This document shows, in pieces, positions 20,876 to 29,545 of a stretch of 64,000 bases of DNA. The translations under genes and the position numbers were made by a program. This stretch comes from Algoriphagus sanaruensis. GTDB lineage: Bacteria > Bacteroidota > Bacteroidia > Cytophagales > Cyclobacteriaceae. The DNA lies in NCBI RefSeq assembly GCF_001593605.1, contig NZ_CP012836.1, forward strand, positions 1,240,001 to 1,304,000. The letters are read 5' to 3'. The notes beneath the pieces were generated by a model. The model was not told the DNA's origin. It saw nothing but the letters and a program-made list of their open reading frames with translations, and did not search any database. The first letter of the stretch is position 1; every line of letters begins with the position of its first letter.

Positions 20876-21865
20876 ATGTCCATACTAGCGTTTCAAATGC
20901 CTGAGAAAGTGGTGATGGAAAAAGCCGATGACTTTCATGGCTTGTTCACCTTCAAACCTCTTGAAAAAGGCTATGGAGTTACCATCGGTAACGCCCTAAG
21001 AAGAATTCTGCTTTCTTCTTTGGAGGGATATGCCATCACTTCCATCAAAATTCCGGGAGTGGTTCACGAGTTTTCCACCATCGAGGGTGTAGTAGAAGAC
21101 GTTACTGATATTATTTTGAACCTTAAGCAAGTGAGATTCAAGAAGGTACATGAGGCTTTCGATGGAAAAATCACTGTTGAGATCAAAAATCAGTCTGTCT
21201 TCACTGCTGGAGACATATCCAAGTTCACTTCTTCTTTCGAAGTACTTAATCCAGAATTGGTAATCTGTCACCTAGACGAGACCAAAAGCTTCGAGATTGA
21301 GCTTATCGTAGAAAAGGGAAGAGGATATTTGCCTGCTGAAGAGTCCAAACCAAAAGAACAAGTATTTGGTCAAATCGCAATTGATGCCATCTTTACTCCA
21401 ATCAAGAATGTAAAGTATAGCGTTGAAAATACTCGAGTTGAACAAAAAACTGACTTTGAAAAATTGATCTTGGAAGTGTCAACTGATGGGTCTATTCACC
21501 CTGAGAAAGCGCTTCAAGAATCTGCAAAAATCCTTATTCAGCACTTTATGTTGTTCTCCGACCAAACTATGGTTCTTGATTCAACAGGTGTGGCTGAACC
21601 GGAGCCAATTGACGAAGAATTCTTGCACATGAGAAAACTTCTCAAGACTTCTCTTGGAGATCTAGATCTATCAGTAAGAGCATTTAATTGCTTGAAAGCT
21701 GCCGATGTGAAAACTCTTGGGGATTTGGCTAGACTTGAAATTTCTGACATGATGAAGTTTAGAAATTTTGGTAAAAAGTCTCTTGCAGAGCTTGAGCAAT
21801 TGATCCAAGAGAAAGGTCTAACCTTTGGGATGGATATTTCTAAGTATAAACTTGATGAAGAATAA
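20876..21865 (+). CDS. rpoA: RNA polymerase alpha subunit
   Basis: Alpha dimer starts RNA polymerase assembly, and its C-terminal domain binds UP elements and activators. The 329 residues have the N-terminal assembly domain ([20 protein letters not shown], then [20 protein letters not shown]) and, after a linker near residue 235-250, the C-terminal domain with [20 protein letters not shown] and [13 protein letters not shown]. Spacing to rplQ is 6 bases. Confidence 0.98.
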   Translation: MSILAFQMPEKVVMEKADDFHGLFTFKPLEKGYGVTIGNALRRILLSSLEGYAITSIKIPGVVHEFSTIEGVVEDVTDIILNLKQVRFKKVHEAFDGKITVEIKNQSVFTAGDISKFTSSFEVLNPELVICHLDETKSFEIELIVEKGRGYLPAEESKPKEQVFGQIAIDAIFTPIKNVKYSVENTRVEQKTDFEKLILEVSTDGSIHPEKALQESAKILIQHFMLFSDQTMVLDSTGVAEPEPIDEEFLHMRKLLKTSLGDLDLSVRAFNCLKAADVKTLGDLARLEISDMMKFRNFGKKSLAELEQLIQEKGLTFGMDISKYKLDEE

Positions 21866-21871
21866 TATAAA

Positions 21872-22357
21872 ATGAGACACGGTAAGAAAATTAACCACCT
21901 TGGTAGGACTGCCTCTCATCGGAAGGCAATGCTTTCCAACATGGCAACTTCCCTGATTCTTCACAAGCGTATTTCCACTACGCTTGCCAAGGCTAAAGAA
22001 TTGAAGAAGTTTGTAGAGCCTCTGGTTACCAGAGCTAAAGAAGATACCACACACAATAGACGTATCGCTTTCTCTTACTTGAAGAGCAAAGATGCTATCA
22101 AAGCTCTTTTCGGAGAAGTAATTGAAAAAGTAGGTACACGTCCAGGTGGATATACAAGAATCATCAAGACTGGTTTCCGTCTAGGTGACAACGCAGAAAT
22201 GTGTATCATTGAATTGGTTGACTTCAATGAATTGATGTTGAAAGAAGCAAAACCTGCTAAGAAAACCACTAGAAGATCTCGTAGATCATCTGGTAAAGCG
22301 GCTGACGCACCTGCTGCAGAGGCTCAAACTGAACAGGCTGAATCAACTGAAGAATAA
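21872..22357 (+). CDS. rplQ: 50S ribosomal protein L17
   Basis: L17 lies near the tunnel exit. The family core is clear: [40 protein letters not shown] and [20 protein letters not shown]. The 161-residue protein carries a C-terminal extension of about 35 residues, first basic ([11 protein letters not shown]), then alanine- and glutamate-rich; such tails are common in Bacteroidota L17. It is the last gene of the ribosomal region, with a terminator right after it. Confidence 0.97.
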   Translation: MRHGKKINHLGRTASHRKAMLSNMATSLILHKRISTTLAKAKELKKFVEPLVTRAKEDTTHNRRIAFSYLKSKDAIKALFGEVIEKVGTRPGGYTRIIKTGFRLGDNAEMCIIELVDFNELMLKEAKPAKKTTRRSRRSSGKAADAPAAEAQTEQAESTEE

Positions 22358-22383
22358 TCCATTGATTAGATTCATAAATATTG

Positions 22384-22415
22384 AAAGGATTGGACGTTAG
22401 TTCAATCCTTTTTTT
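22384..22415 (+). terminator. Terminator of the ribosomal operon
   Basis: An 11-bp stem (22384-22394 AAAGGATTGGA with 22401-22411, one G-T pair) and a 6-base loop are followed by a run of T to 22415. It lies 26 bases after the rplQ stop. Confidence 0.85.
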
Positions 22416-22451
22416 ATACCTATTGTACATACCCTCCTCCCAAGTTTTGGT

Positions 22452-22459
22452 TAACTTTG
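22452..22459 (+). promoter_or_regulatory. -7 element upstream of carA
   Basis: TAacTTTG matches the Bacteroidota -7 consensus. A TTG at 22423-22425 is 26 bases away, too far for the usual spacing, so the -33 element is unclear. The predicted RNA start near 22464 leaves a leader of only about 12 bases before carA. Confidence 0.5.
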
Positions 22460-22475
22460 GGCAACCTTTAAAAAA

Positions 22476-23573
22476 ATGATCAAAAAGAAAGCTACTCTTC
22501 TTCTCGCCGATGGGACAGTTTTTCATGGTTCCCTAATCGGAAAAGCAGGCACAAATGGTGGTGAAATTTGCTTTAACACTGGTATGACAGGTTACCAGGA
22601 AATCTACACTGACCCTTCCTATACAGGGCAAATCGTAGTCACTACTACTTCACATATCGGCAACTATGGAGTCCACTCCGAAGAAATCGAATCTGATCAT
22701 CCTTGTGTAGCAGGGATTGTGGTGAATAGTTTCTCTGAAGTGTATTCACGTCTCGACGCCTCTGGATCGCTTCAAGATTATTTGGAACGATATAATATTA
22801 CGGGGATTGCGGATATTGACACGCGAAAACTCGTTCGTCATATTCGATCCAAAGGAGCTATGAATGCGATCATTAGCTCTGAATTTGAATCAAATCTTGA
22901 AGGACTTAAAGCTGAATTGGCTAAAGTTCCTGACATGAATGGTTTGGAATTGTCTTCTAAAGTCTGCACCCAAGAGCCATTTTTCTATGGAGAAGAAACA
23001 GCCCCTTATAAAGTAGCTTGTCTAGATTTCGGGATTAAGAAAAACATCCTAAGAAATCTTGCTTCTAGAGGCGCCTATTGCAAAGTGTTTCCAGCTAAAA
23101 CTTCCTTTGAAGAGCTGAAAAGCTGGAATCCAGATGCTTATTTTCTTTCTAATGGACCTGGAGATCCTGCTGTAATGGACTATGCAGTGGAAACTGTAAA
23201 GGAAATTCTTGAAACAGGAAAGCCAGTGTTTGGGATTTGTCTAGGACATCAGCTTTTAGCTGAAGCAGTTGGAATAAAAACATATAAGATGCACCATGGA
23301 CATCGAGGACTCAACCATCCAATTAAAAACCTACTTTCTGGAAAGAGTGAAATTACTTCTCAAAACCACGGTTTTAATGTGGTGAGAGAGGATGCTGAGA
23401 AAAATCCAGAAGTGGAAATTACCCATGTTCATTTGAATGATAATACTGTAGCTGGAATCAAATTGAAAAATAAACCAGCATTCTCAGTGCAATACCACCC
23501 AGAATCTTCACCAGGCCCGCATGATTCCCGCTACCTGTTTGACGATTTTATTTCTCTGATAAACCAAAATTAA
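22476..23573 (+). CDS. carA: Carbamoyl-phosphate synthase small subunit
   Basis: Glutamine amidotransferase subunit that feeds ammonia to CarB for carbamoyl phosphate, used for arginine and pyrimidines; cytosolic. The 365 residues have the N-terminal CPSase_sm_chain domain (GEICFNTGMTGYQEIYTDPS) and a C-terminal class I GATase domain with the nucleophile cysteine in FGICLGHQLLAEA and the partner His/Glu in QYHPESSPGPHD. carB is not adjacent; eno follows after 21 bases, so the two may share a transcript. Confidence 0.97.
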   Translation: MIKKKATLLLADGTVFHGSLIGKAGTNGGEICFNTGMTGYQEIYTDPSYTGQIVVTTTSHIGNYGVHSEEIESDHPCVAGIVVNSFSEVYSRLDASGSLQDYLERYNITGIADIDTRKLVRHIRSKGAMNAIISSEFESNLEGLKAELAKVPDMNGLELSSKVCTQEPFFYGEETAPYKVACLDFGIKKNILRNLASRGAYCKVFPAKTSFEELKSWNPDAYFLSNGPGDPAVMDYAVETVKEILETGKPVFGICLGHQLLAEAVGIKTYKMHHGHRGLNHPIKNLLSGKSEITSQNHGFNVVREDAEKNPEVEITHVHLNDNTVAGIKLKNKPAFSVQYHPESSPGPHDSRYLFDDFISLINQN

Positions 23574-24878
<1,305 letters not shown>

Positions 24879-24905
24879 GCAAACTTGCTTTTAATAATTC
24901 ATTTC

Positions 24906-24938
24906 AAAAGGCAGCTTCGTTAAGAGGCTGCCTTTTTT
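24906..24938 (+). terminator. Intrinsic terminator after eno
   Basis: A 9-bp stem (24907-24915 AAAGGCAGC with 24927-24935) and an 11-base loop are followed by T to 24938. It ends the carA-eno unit. Confidence 0.88.
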
Positions 24939-24975
24939 GCATCATTTTTGTACCTTACTTTTCAAATCCTACCAA

Positions 24976-25263
24976 ATGAGAAAGCTTATCAAATACGGCA
25001 GTAATTTTTACATCATTTCTTCGCTGTTATTCTTGTTTTGGATGATTTTTATTGATTCCAACAGTATTCCTACTCACATCAAACTCTCCCAAAAACTTTA
25101 TGATTTGGAAGATCAGAAGGAGTTTTATTTGGAGAAAAAGCAACAAATCAAGGCTGAGCGAGAAGAATTGATGAGCAATCCGGAACTTCTGGAGAAATTT
25201 GCCCGTGAACGATACTTCATGAAAAAACAATCAGAAGACCTGTATGTCATTGTGGAAAAATAG
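24976..25263 (+). CDS. FtsB/DivIC-like septum formation protein
   Basis: A 95-residue bitopic membrane protein of the FtsB/DivIC (septum formation initiator) type. A short cytoplasmic start (MRKLIKYGSNFY) is followed by one membrane helix (residues about 13-30) and a coiled coil (LYDLEDQKEFYLEKKQQIKA) ending in the family-like ELLEKFARERYFMKK segment. FtsB family proteins act in the division complex with FtsL and FtsQ. I chose ATG 24976; an upstream in-frame ATG at 24937 lies inside the eno terminator. The gene overlaps the next one by 20 bases. Confidence 0.85.
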   Translation: MRKLIKYGSNFYIISSLLFLFWMIFIDSNSIPTHIKLSQKLYDLEDQKEFYLEKKQQIKAEREELMSNPELLEKFARERYFMKKQSEDLYVIVEK

Positions 25264-25789
25264 CCTATTAATTCTTTTTTTCAGCATAGTACTAGGGATG
25301 AACCATACCTATGCCCAGCGGGAAATTTATGCTGATTCAGTTGGACTCAAAGACCGGCTATACTTCGGTGGAAATTTCGGTTTCCAGTTTGGACTTACCA
25401 CGTTAATTGATGTTTCTCCACTGGTTGGAGTTATGATTACGGATAAGCTATCCACAGGGCTTGGGGCTACCTTTCAATATTTTGATGACAATCGCTTTCA
25501 AGGTTCCACTGGTTCTTCCTATGGAGGTCGGGTCTTTGGTCGATATAATTTGCTTCCCAATATCTTTGCCTATACCGAGCTAGAGTCAATCAATTGGAAT
25601 GCCTATAGTTTTGTCAATGAACGGTTTGAGCGAACGTGGACAGAAGCTTTTTTTGTTGGAGCAGGTTACTTTGCTCCATTTGGTTCCAGAGGAGGGGCGA
25701 ACTTTACTTTTCTCTATAATTTAAAGCATGACAACCGCTACTCGTATTACAGTGAACCTTATGTAATTCGAGTTGGTTTTGTGCTTTAG
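25244..25789 (+). CDS. Small outer-membrane beta-barrel-like protein, unknown
   Basis: A 181-residue exported protein. A signal peptide (residues 1-25, cut near TYAQR) is followed by alternating strands rich in Tyr, Phe and Gly (YFGGNFGFQFGLTTLIDVSP, GRVFGRYNLLPNIFAYTELE), ending in an aromatic strand VIRVGFVL. This fits an eight-strand outer-membrane barrel. The function is unknown. The start overlaps the FtsB-like gene by 20 bases in another frame; the signal peptide begins within the overlap, which supports ATG 25244. cysE follows 17 bases later. Confidence 0.8.
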   Translation: MSLWKNSLLILFFSIVLGMNHTYAQREIYADSVGLKDRLYFGGNFGFQFGLTTLIDVSPLVGVMITDKLSTGLGATFQYFDDNRFQGSTGSSYGGRVFGRYNLLPNIFAYTELESINWNAYSFVNERFERTWTEAFFVGAGYFAPFGSRGGANFTFLYNLKHDNRYSYYSEPYVIRVGFVL

Positions 25790-25806
25790 TAGCTCGACCT
25801 TTTCCT

Positions 25807-26655
25807 ATGAACTCATTAGTATCGAAAATTTTCAACACCCATAAAGAGTGTTCGGACTGTCCTTCGCCAAAAGTAATCCAGCAGTTTTTTGAGGAACTTC
25901 TAGGTTTGCTTTTTCCCGAATACGCACTTCAAAAAGCCAAGAGTCAGGAAGAAGTTGCAGCTAGATTGACACTTCTCAAGGAGCAACTTAGTTCGATTCT
26001 TTCCCGAAATCACCATCTTCATTCCAGTTTGGGGCCTGTGTTAGCCAAGGATTTTTTTGATCGATTGGAAGTGGTTTTTGATTGGGTGCATCAGGATGTG
26101 GAAGCGATGTATGCAGGAGATCCAGCGGCGAAGTCTAAGACGGAAATACTCAGAAGTTACCCTGGATTTTATGCCATAGCGGCCTACCGAATAGCGAATC
26201 TGCTCCATCAATTGGGGATAAAATTGATTCCTCGTATGATCACTGAGTTGGCTCATAGCCGCACAGGAGTAGATATCCATCCTGGAGCCACGATTGGTCA
26301 ATATTTTTGTATTGATCACGGAACAGGTGTGGTGATTGGGGAGACGACAAAGATTGGGAATAATGTCAAAATCTATCAAGGGGTGACATTAGGAGCATTA
26401 AGCGTAGATAAGGCTGATGCAGATACCAAACGCCATCCCACTATCGAAGATGGGGTAATCATCTATGCAGGGGCCACCATTTTAGGTGGAAAAACCGTAA
26501 TCGGTAAAAACTCAGTAATCGGTGGAAATGTATGGTTGACCAAGTCGGTGCCGGCAAATTCTAAAGTCTACTATCAAACTCAAATTCACCATGAAGATGG
26601 AGTGGTAACGGACAGATATGTGTTTAAAAATGATTTGGACGAGCTAAGCGAGTAA
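25807..26655 (+). CDS. cysE: Serine O-acetyltransferase
   Basis: Transfers acetyl from acetyl-CoA to serine, giving O-acetylserine for cysteine synthesis. The 282-residue protein has a helical N-terminal domain (HQDVEAMYAGDPAAKSKTEI, RSYPGFYAIAAYRIANLLH) and a left-handed beta-helix made of hexapeptide repeats (GVDIHPGATIGQYFCIDHGT, GVVIGETTKIGNNVKIYQGV, to about residue 260). The family histidine is in IDHGTGVVIGE. cysM lies 147 bases downstream and uses the product, so the pair forms the cysteine pathway. The long N-terminal part resembles the EpsC-type form of Bacteroidota. Confidence 0.95.
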   Translation: MNSLVSKIFNTHKECSDCPSPKVIQQFFEELLGLLFPEYALQKAKSQEEVAARLTLLKEQLSSILSRNHHLHSSLGPVLAKDFFDRLEVVFDWVHQDVEAMYAGDPAAKSKTEILRSYPGFYAIAAYRIANLLHQLGIKLIPRMITELAHSRTGVDIHPGATIGQYFCIDHGTGVVIGETTKIGNNVKIYQGVTLGALSVDKADADTKRHPTIEDGVIIYAGATILGGKTVIGKNSVIGGNVWLTKSVPANSKVYYQTQIHHEDGVVTDRYVFKNDLDELSE

Positions 26656-26802
26656 CTGGAGATCGTGTAGAAACCCTGAAAAACAGCCCTTTTGGTTAGT
26701 AGTTTTCCGCATTAAATCGAATAAAAGATCAATCGGATTACCACCTTAGAGTTGGAACTTCAATTTTGATCGTCTCTTATTTTAATGTAAAAATCAAAAC
26801 CT

Positions 26803-27681
26803 ATGAAACTCTTTGAACTGATCGGAAATACGCCTTTGATCGAACTGGAACATATCCCCACAAATCCAAAGGTGAAGATTTTTTGTAAGATGGAAGGACA
26901 AAACCCCGGTGGTAGTGTCAAAGACCGCGCTGCATACAATATGCTTCGTTCAGCCTTGGATCGAGGAGAAATTAAGCCTGGAGACAAACTCGTAGAAGCA
27001 ACTAGTGGCAATACTGGAATTGCCTTGGCCATGGTAGCAAAAGTCTTGGGGCTGGAAATGACCCTGATTATGCCAGACAATTCTACCAAAGAGCGTGTTC
27101 TTTCCATGGAAGCTTATGGAGCAAAAGTAATCTTGACTCCGGCTGCAAAAACGATTGAGTATTCTCGAGTCTTGGCTGAGCAAATGCGAGATGAAGAGGG
27201 GTATGTCCTACTCAATCAATTCGGGAATCCGGACAATTACCTTGCGCATTATAAAACTACAGGTCCTGAAATCTGGAGGGATACTGCTGGTAAAGTTACC
27301 CATTTTGTATCCGCCATGGGGACAACTGGGACGATTATGGGGGTTTCTCGATATTTAAAGGAACAAAATGCTACTATTCAAATAGTGGGTACACAGCCCA
27401 CAGATGGATCAAGCATCCCCGGGATTCGCCGTTGGTCGCCCGAATTTTTGCCCGCGATTTTTGAACCTAGTCGTGTAGATCGAGTAATCGATGTCAGTCA
27501 GCAACAAGCTACTGAAATGACTCGCCGTATGGCAAAAGAAGAAGGGATTTTAGCGGGAATGAGTAGTGGAGGCGCACTACATGCAGCCATTGAGTTATCC
27601 AAGGAACTAGAGGAAGGGATCATCGTCTGCATTACTTGCGATCGTGGAGATCGGTACTTGAGCTCTGATTTGTTTGGGTAA
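26803..27681 (+). CDS. cysM: Cysteine synthase (O-acetylserine sulfhydrylase B type)
   Basis: PLP enzyme that makes cysteine from O-acetylserine and sulfide or thiosulfate. The 292 residues have the PLP lysine K40 in NPGGSVKDRA, the substrate loop VEATSGNTGIALAM, and GMSSGGALHAAIE near the C-terminus. The length and the start IGNTPLIELEHI match the CysM branch rather than CysK. The 147-base gap to cysE holds no clear promoter or riboswitch that I can identify. Confidence 0.93.
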   Translation: MKLFELIGNTPLIELEHIPTNPKVKIFCKMEGQNPGGSVKDRAAYNMLRSALDRGEIKPGDKLVEATSGNTGIALAMVAKVLGLEMTLIMPDNSTKERVLSMEAYGAKVILTPAAKTIEYSRVLAEQMRDEEGYVLLNQFGNPDNYLAHYKTTGPEIWRDTAGKVTHFVSAMGTTGTIMGVSRYLKEQNATIQIVGTQPTDGSSIPGIRRWSPEFLPAIFEPSRVDRVIDVSQQQATEMTRRMAKEEGILAGMSSGGALHAAIELSKELEEGIIVCITCDRGDRYLSSDLFG

Positions 27682-27775
27682 GGATGGCTTACTTTGGTGA
27701 ATGGAGGAATTTATAAGTAGATGAATCAACTTATTCCCTCAGGATTACCAATCGTAACTAATAGCAGCTAGTAAA

Positions 27776-27808
27776 AAACCAGACAGGTCTTCAAGCCCTG
27801 TCTGGTTT
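27776..27808. terminator. Two-way terminator between cysM and a minus-strand gene
   Basis: A perfect 12-bp stem (27776-27787 AAACCAGACAGG with 27797-27808) with a 9-base loop. On the minus strand it is followed by six T; on the plus strand by three T. It lies between the converging cysM and the sugar-isomerase-like gene and probably serves mainly the latter. Confidence 0.85.
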
Positions 27809-27827
27809 AGTTGGAAATTCTGCTTGC

Positions 27828-28739
27828 TTAGAAAAACCGCTTCATTTTCCCCAATCCTTCTTTGATCACGACTTCTGCATCCATGGCATAGTAGGTTGGA
27901 TTGAATAGCTCAAGTGATAGTATTAATTGCCCTCCTTTTGACTTAAGTGTATCTGATAGTTCTTGCATGGGAGCTGCTCCATCTCCGGGCATTACTCGAT
28001 CCTTGTCCTGCTGCTCGGTACGTGGAATATCCCCAGGGAAATCATTCATATGGAAGATGTCAATCGCATGCCCATCCAACATTTTCATTCCCTCAAAGCC
28101 AGATCCTCCGCGGAAAAGGTGGTAAACGTCTGCAAGGATTTTGGCGTCTTTGTCATCGGCAGCAGCGGCTACAGCCATAGCTTGTCCCAAATGAAAAAAG
28201 GAAGGAAATGCTCCCCAAAACTCCAGCTGAGGCATCACTCCCGTTTTTCTTCCTAGTTCTAGCAACTTTTTATAGCGCTCTCCAGCCTTGAGTAAATCTA
28301 GTGGTGCATCCGTACCAATGGCTGGCGCTGCTACCCGGGTACATCCCAATTCTGCCAAAATCCCCATCTCCTTTTCCATTTGGGTAAATCCTGTTTTGCT
28401 TTTTTCTTCGTCTTGAGCCATCCAAGTAGGGAATCCGATGCAATCAAAAAATTCCAATCCCGCATCTGAAGCCAGTTTTTTTAAGGAAGCCAGTGTTTTA
28501 CCTTCTTTCAAATACCCTTCGATTTCCATCATCCATGGTTCAAATCCATCGTATCCTGAGCGAGCAGCTAATTCGATGATTTGGGGTAAACTTAATTTCT
28601 GCCCGCGGATGGTACTGGTATTCAAAGAAAATTTGAAGCGGGTTGCTTCTTTTGGACTTTCCATTGCCAAACTTGGCTGCGCGGTAGCAGCAAGGGGGAG
28701 TAGGGCTAAGGACTTCAGAAGGTTTCTTCGGGTGGTCAT
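27828..28739 (-). CDS. Exported sugar phosphate isomerase/epimerase-like TIM-barrel protein
   Basis: A 303-residue protein of the xylose-isomerase-like TIM barrel family. The N-terminus MTTRRNLLKSLALLPLAATA looks like a Tat-type signal (RRNLLK), with cleavage near PSLAM. The barrel follows: SLPQIIELAARSGYDGFEPW, GCTRVAAPAIGT, ILADVYHLFRGG, IFHMNDFPGD and LSLELFNPTYY, with candidate metal ligands E (SLEL), D and H typical of the family. The substrate is unknown; related exported proteins are often in sugar or inositol catabolism. It is a single gene, convergent with cysM and divergent from the next operon. Confidence 0.88.
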   Translation of the reverse strand: MTTRRNLLKSLALLPLAATAQPSLAMESPKEATRFKFSLNTSTIRGQKLSLPQIIELAARSGYDGFEPWMMEIEGYLKEGKTLASLKKLASDAGLEFFDCIGFPTWMAQDEEKSKTGFTQMEKEMGILAELGCTRVAAPAIGTDAPLDLLKAGERYKKLLELGRKTGVMPQLEFWGAFPSFFHLGQAMAVAAAADDKDAKILADVYHLFRGGSGFEGMKMLDGHAIDIFHMNDFPGDIPRTEQQDKDRVMPGDGAAPMQELSDTLKSKGGQLILSLELFNPTYYAMDAEVVIKEGLGKMKRFF

Positions 28740-28837
28740 GGGTAGATTTGATTTTTTCCGTTTATAGTCAGATTGTGCCGTCTATTTAGATTTGGCCAAA
28801 TTCAATAAATCCTTGGTTTTTGATCGTAATTTTCGAC

Positions 28838-29542
28838 ATGAGAAAAATAGTGTTTTTTATTTTTCTGGTTTCACAATTTCTGAATTCGGTTGCTTTTTGT
28901 CAGTTGGCTGGAACAAATCAGTCATTTCTGGAAAAATACCACGAGCAGTTGCCGTACTTTCAAGAGTTGATCACCGGAGGCCAGTACGCCGAAGCATCTC
29001 GATTGATTCAGGGCGATCCATATCGCTATTCCCGACAGTTTGAAGAGGGAAGTCTGAAGATCAATGGGGTTTACTATCCGGGGGTTCCACTTTTGTATGA
29101 TGTCTTTCGGGATCAGGTAGTGACTTTTCACCCGATCTTTAATCAGAAAATTTTGATCAAACCTGAAAAAATCGAATCCTTTTCGCTTGCAAACGGAGAG
29201 CGGTATCAGTACGTGCCTGGGAATTCTTCCTATCTCCATCAAGGGAATGGCATCTACAAATTGTTGACCTATGGGGAAGTTTTGGCGCTTGTTAAGCATT
29301 ACAAGACGACCAAGGAATTGCGGGAATTATCTCGGTTTGATCAAGAATATGTAGAAAAGACTGACTATTTCATTTATCGGAATGATACATTTTATGGAAT
29401 CTCTCGAGCTAAAGATGCCTATCTGGCGCTGGAGGTGGAACCGAAAGTGATCAAAAAGAAAGTAAAAGAAGCAGGAGCCAATTTTCGGCAAAATCCTGAA
29501 AAATTTCTCCAGGTACTCATTCAATTAACCCAAGCAGAATAA
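28838..29542 (+). CDS. Exported protein of unknown function, first gene of a surface operon
   Basis: A 234-residue protein with a signal peptide (MRKIVFFIFLVSQFLNSVAF, cut near CQL). I do not recognise the family. The mature part has a mixed beta region (YRYSRQFEEGSLKINGVYYP, LLYDVFRDQVVTFHP), then a Y/K-rich segment with KTDYFIYRNDTFYGISRAKD and a helical end. I chose ATG 28838 because it opens directly with the signal peptide; an upstream ATG at 28820 adds six residues. The TonB-receptor gene starts 3 bases after its stop, so it very likely works with that system. Confidence 0.8.
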   Translation: MRKIVFFIFLVSQFLNSVAFCQLAGTNQSFLEKYHEQLPYFQELITGGQYAEASRLIQGDPYRYSRQFEEGSLKINGVYYPGVPLLYDVFRDQVVTFHPIFNQKILIKPEKIESFSLANGERYQYVPGNSSYLHQGNGIYKLLTYGEVLALVKHYKTTKELRELSRFDQEYVEKTDYFIYRNDTFYGISRAKDAYLALEVEPKVIKKKVKEAGANFRQNPEKFLQVLIQLTQAE

Positions 29543-29545
29543 CCC

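Noticed and set aside
24937..24975. An earlier ATG for the FtsB/DivIC-like gene
   Set aside because: It sits at the end of the eno terminator and would place extra residues before the short cytoplasmic start typical for the family.
26656..26802. A possible riboswitch in the gap before cysM
   Set aside because: I see no stem pattern of a known SAM or cysteine-linked riboswitch and no terminator in the gap.
27901..28767. Plus-strand frames opposite the sugar-isomerase-like gene
   Set aside because: The minus-strand protein has a full signal peptide and TIM-barrel pattern, so these frames are shadows.
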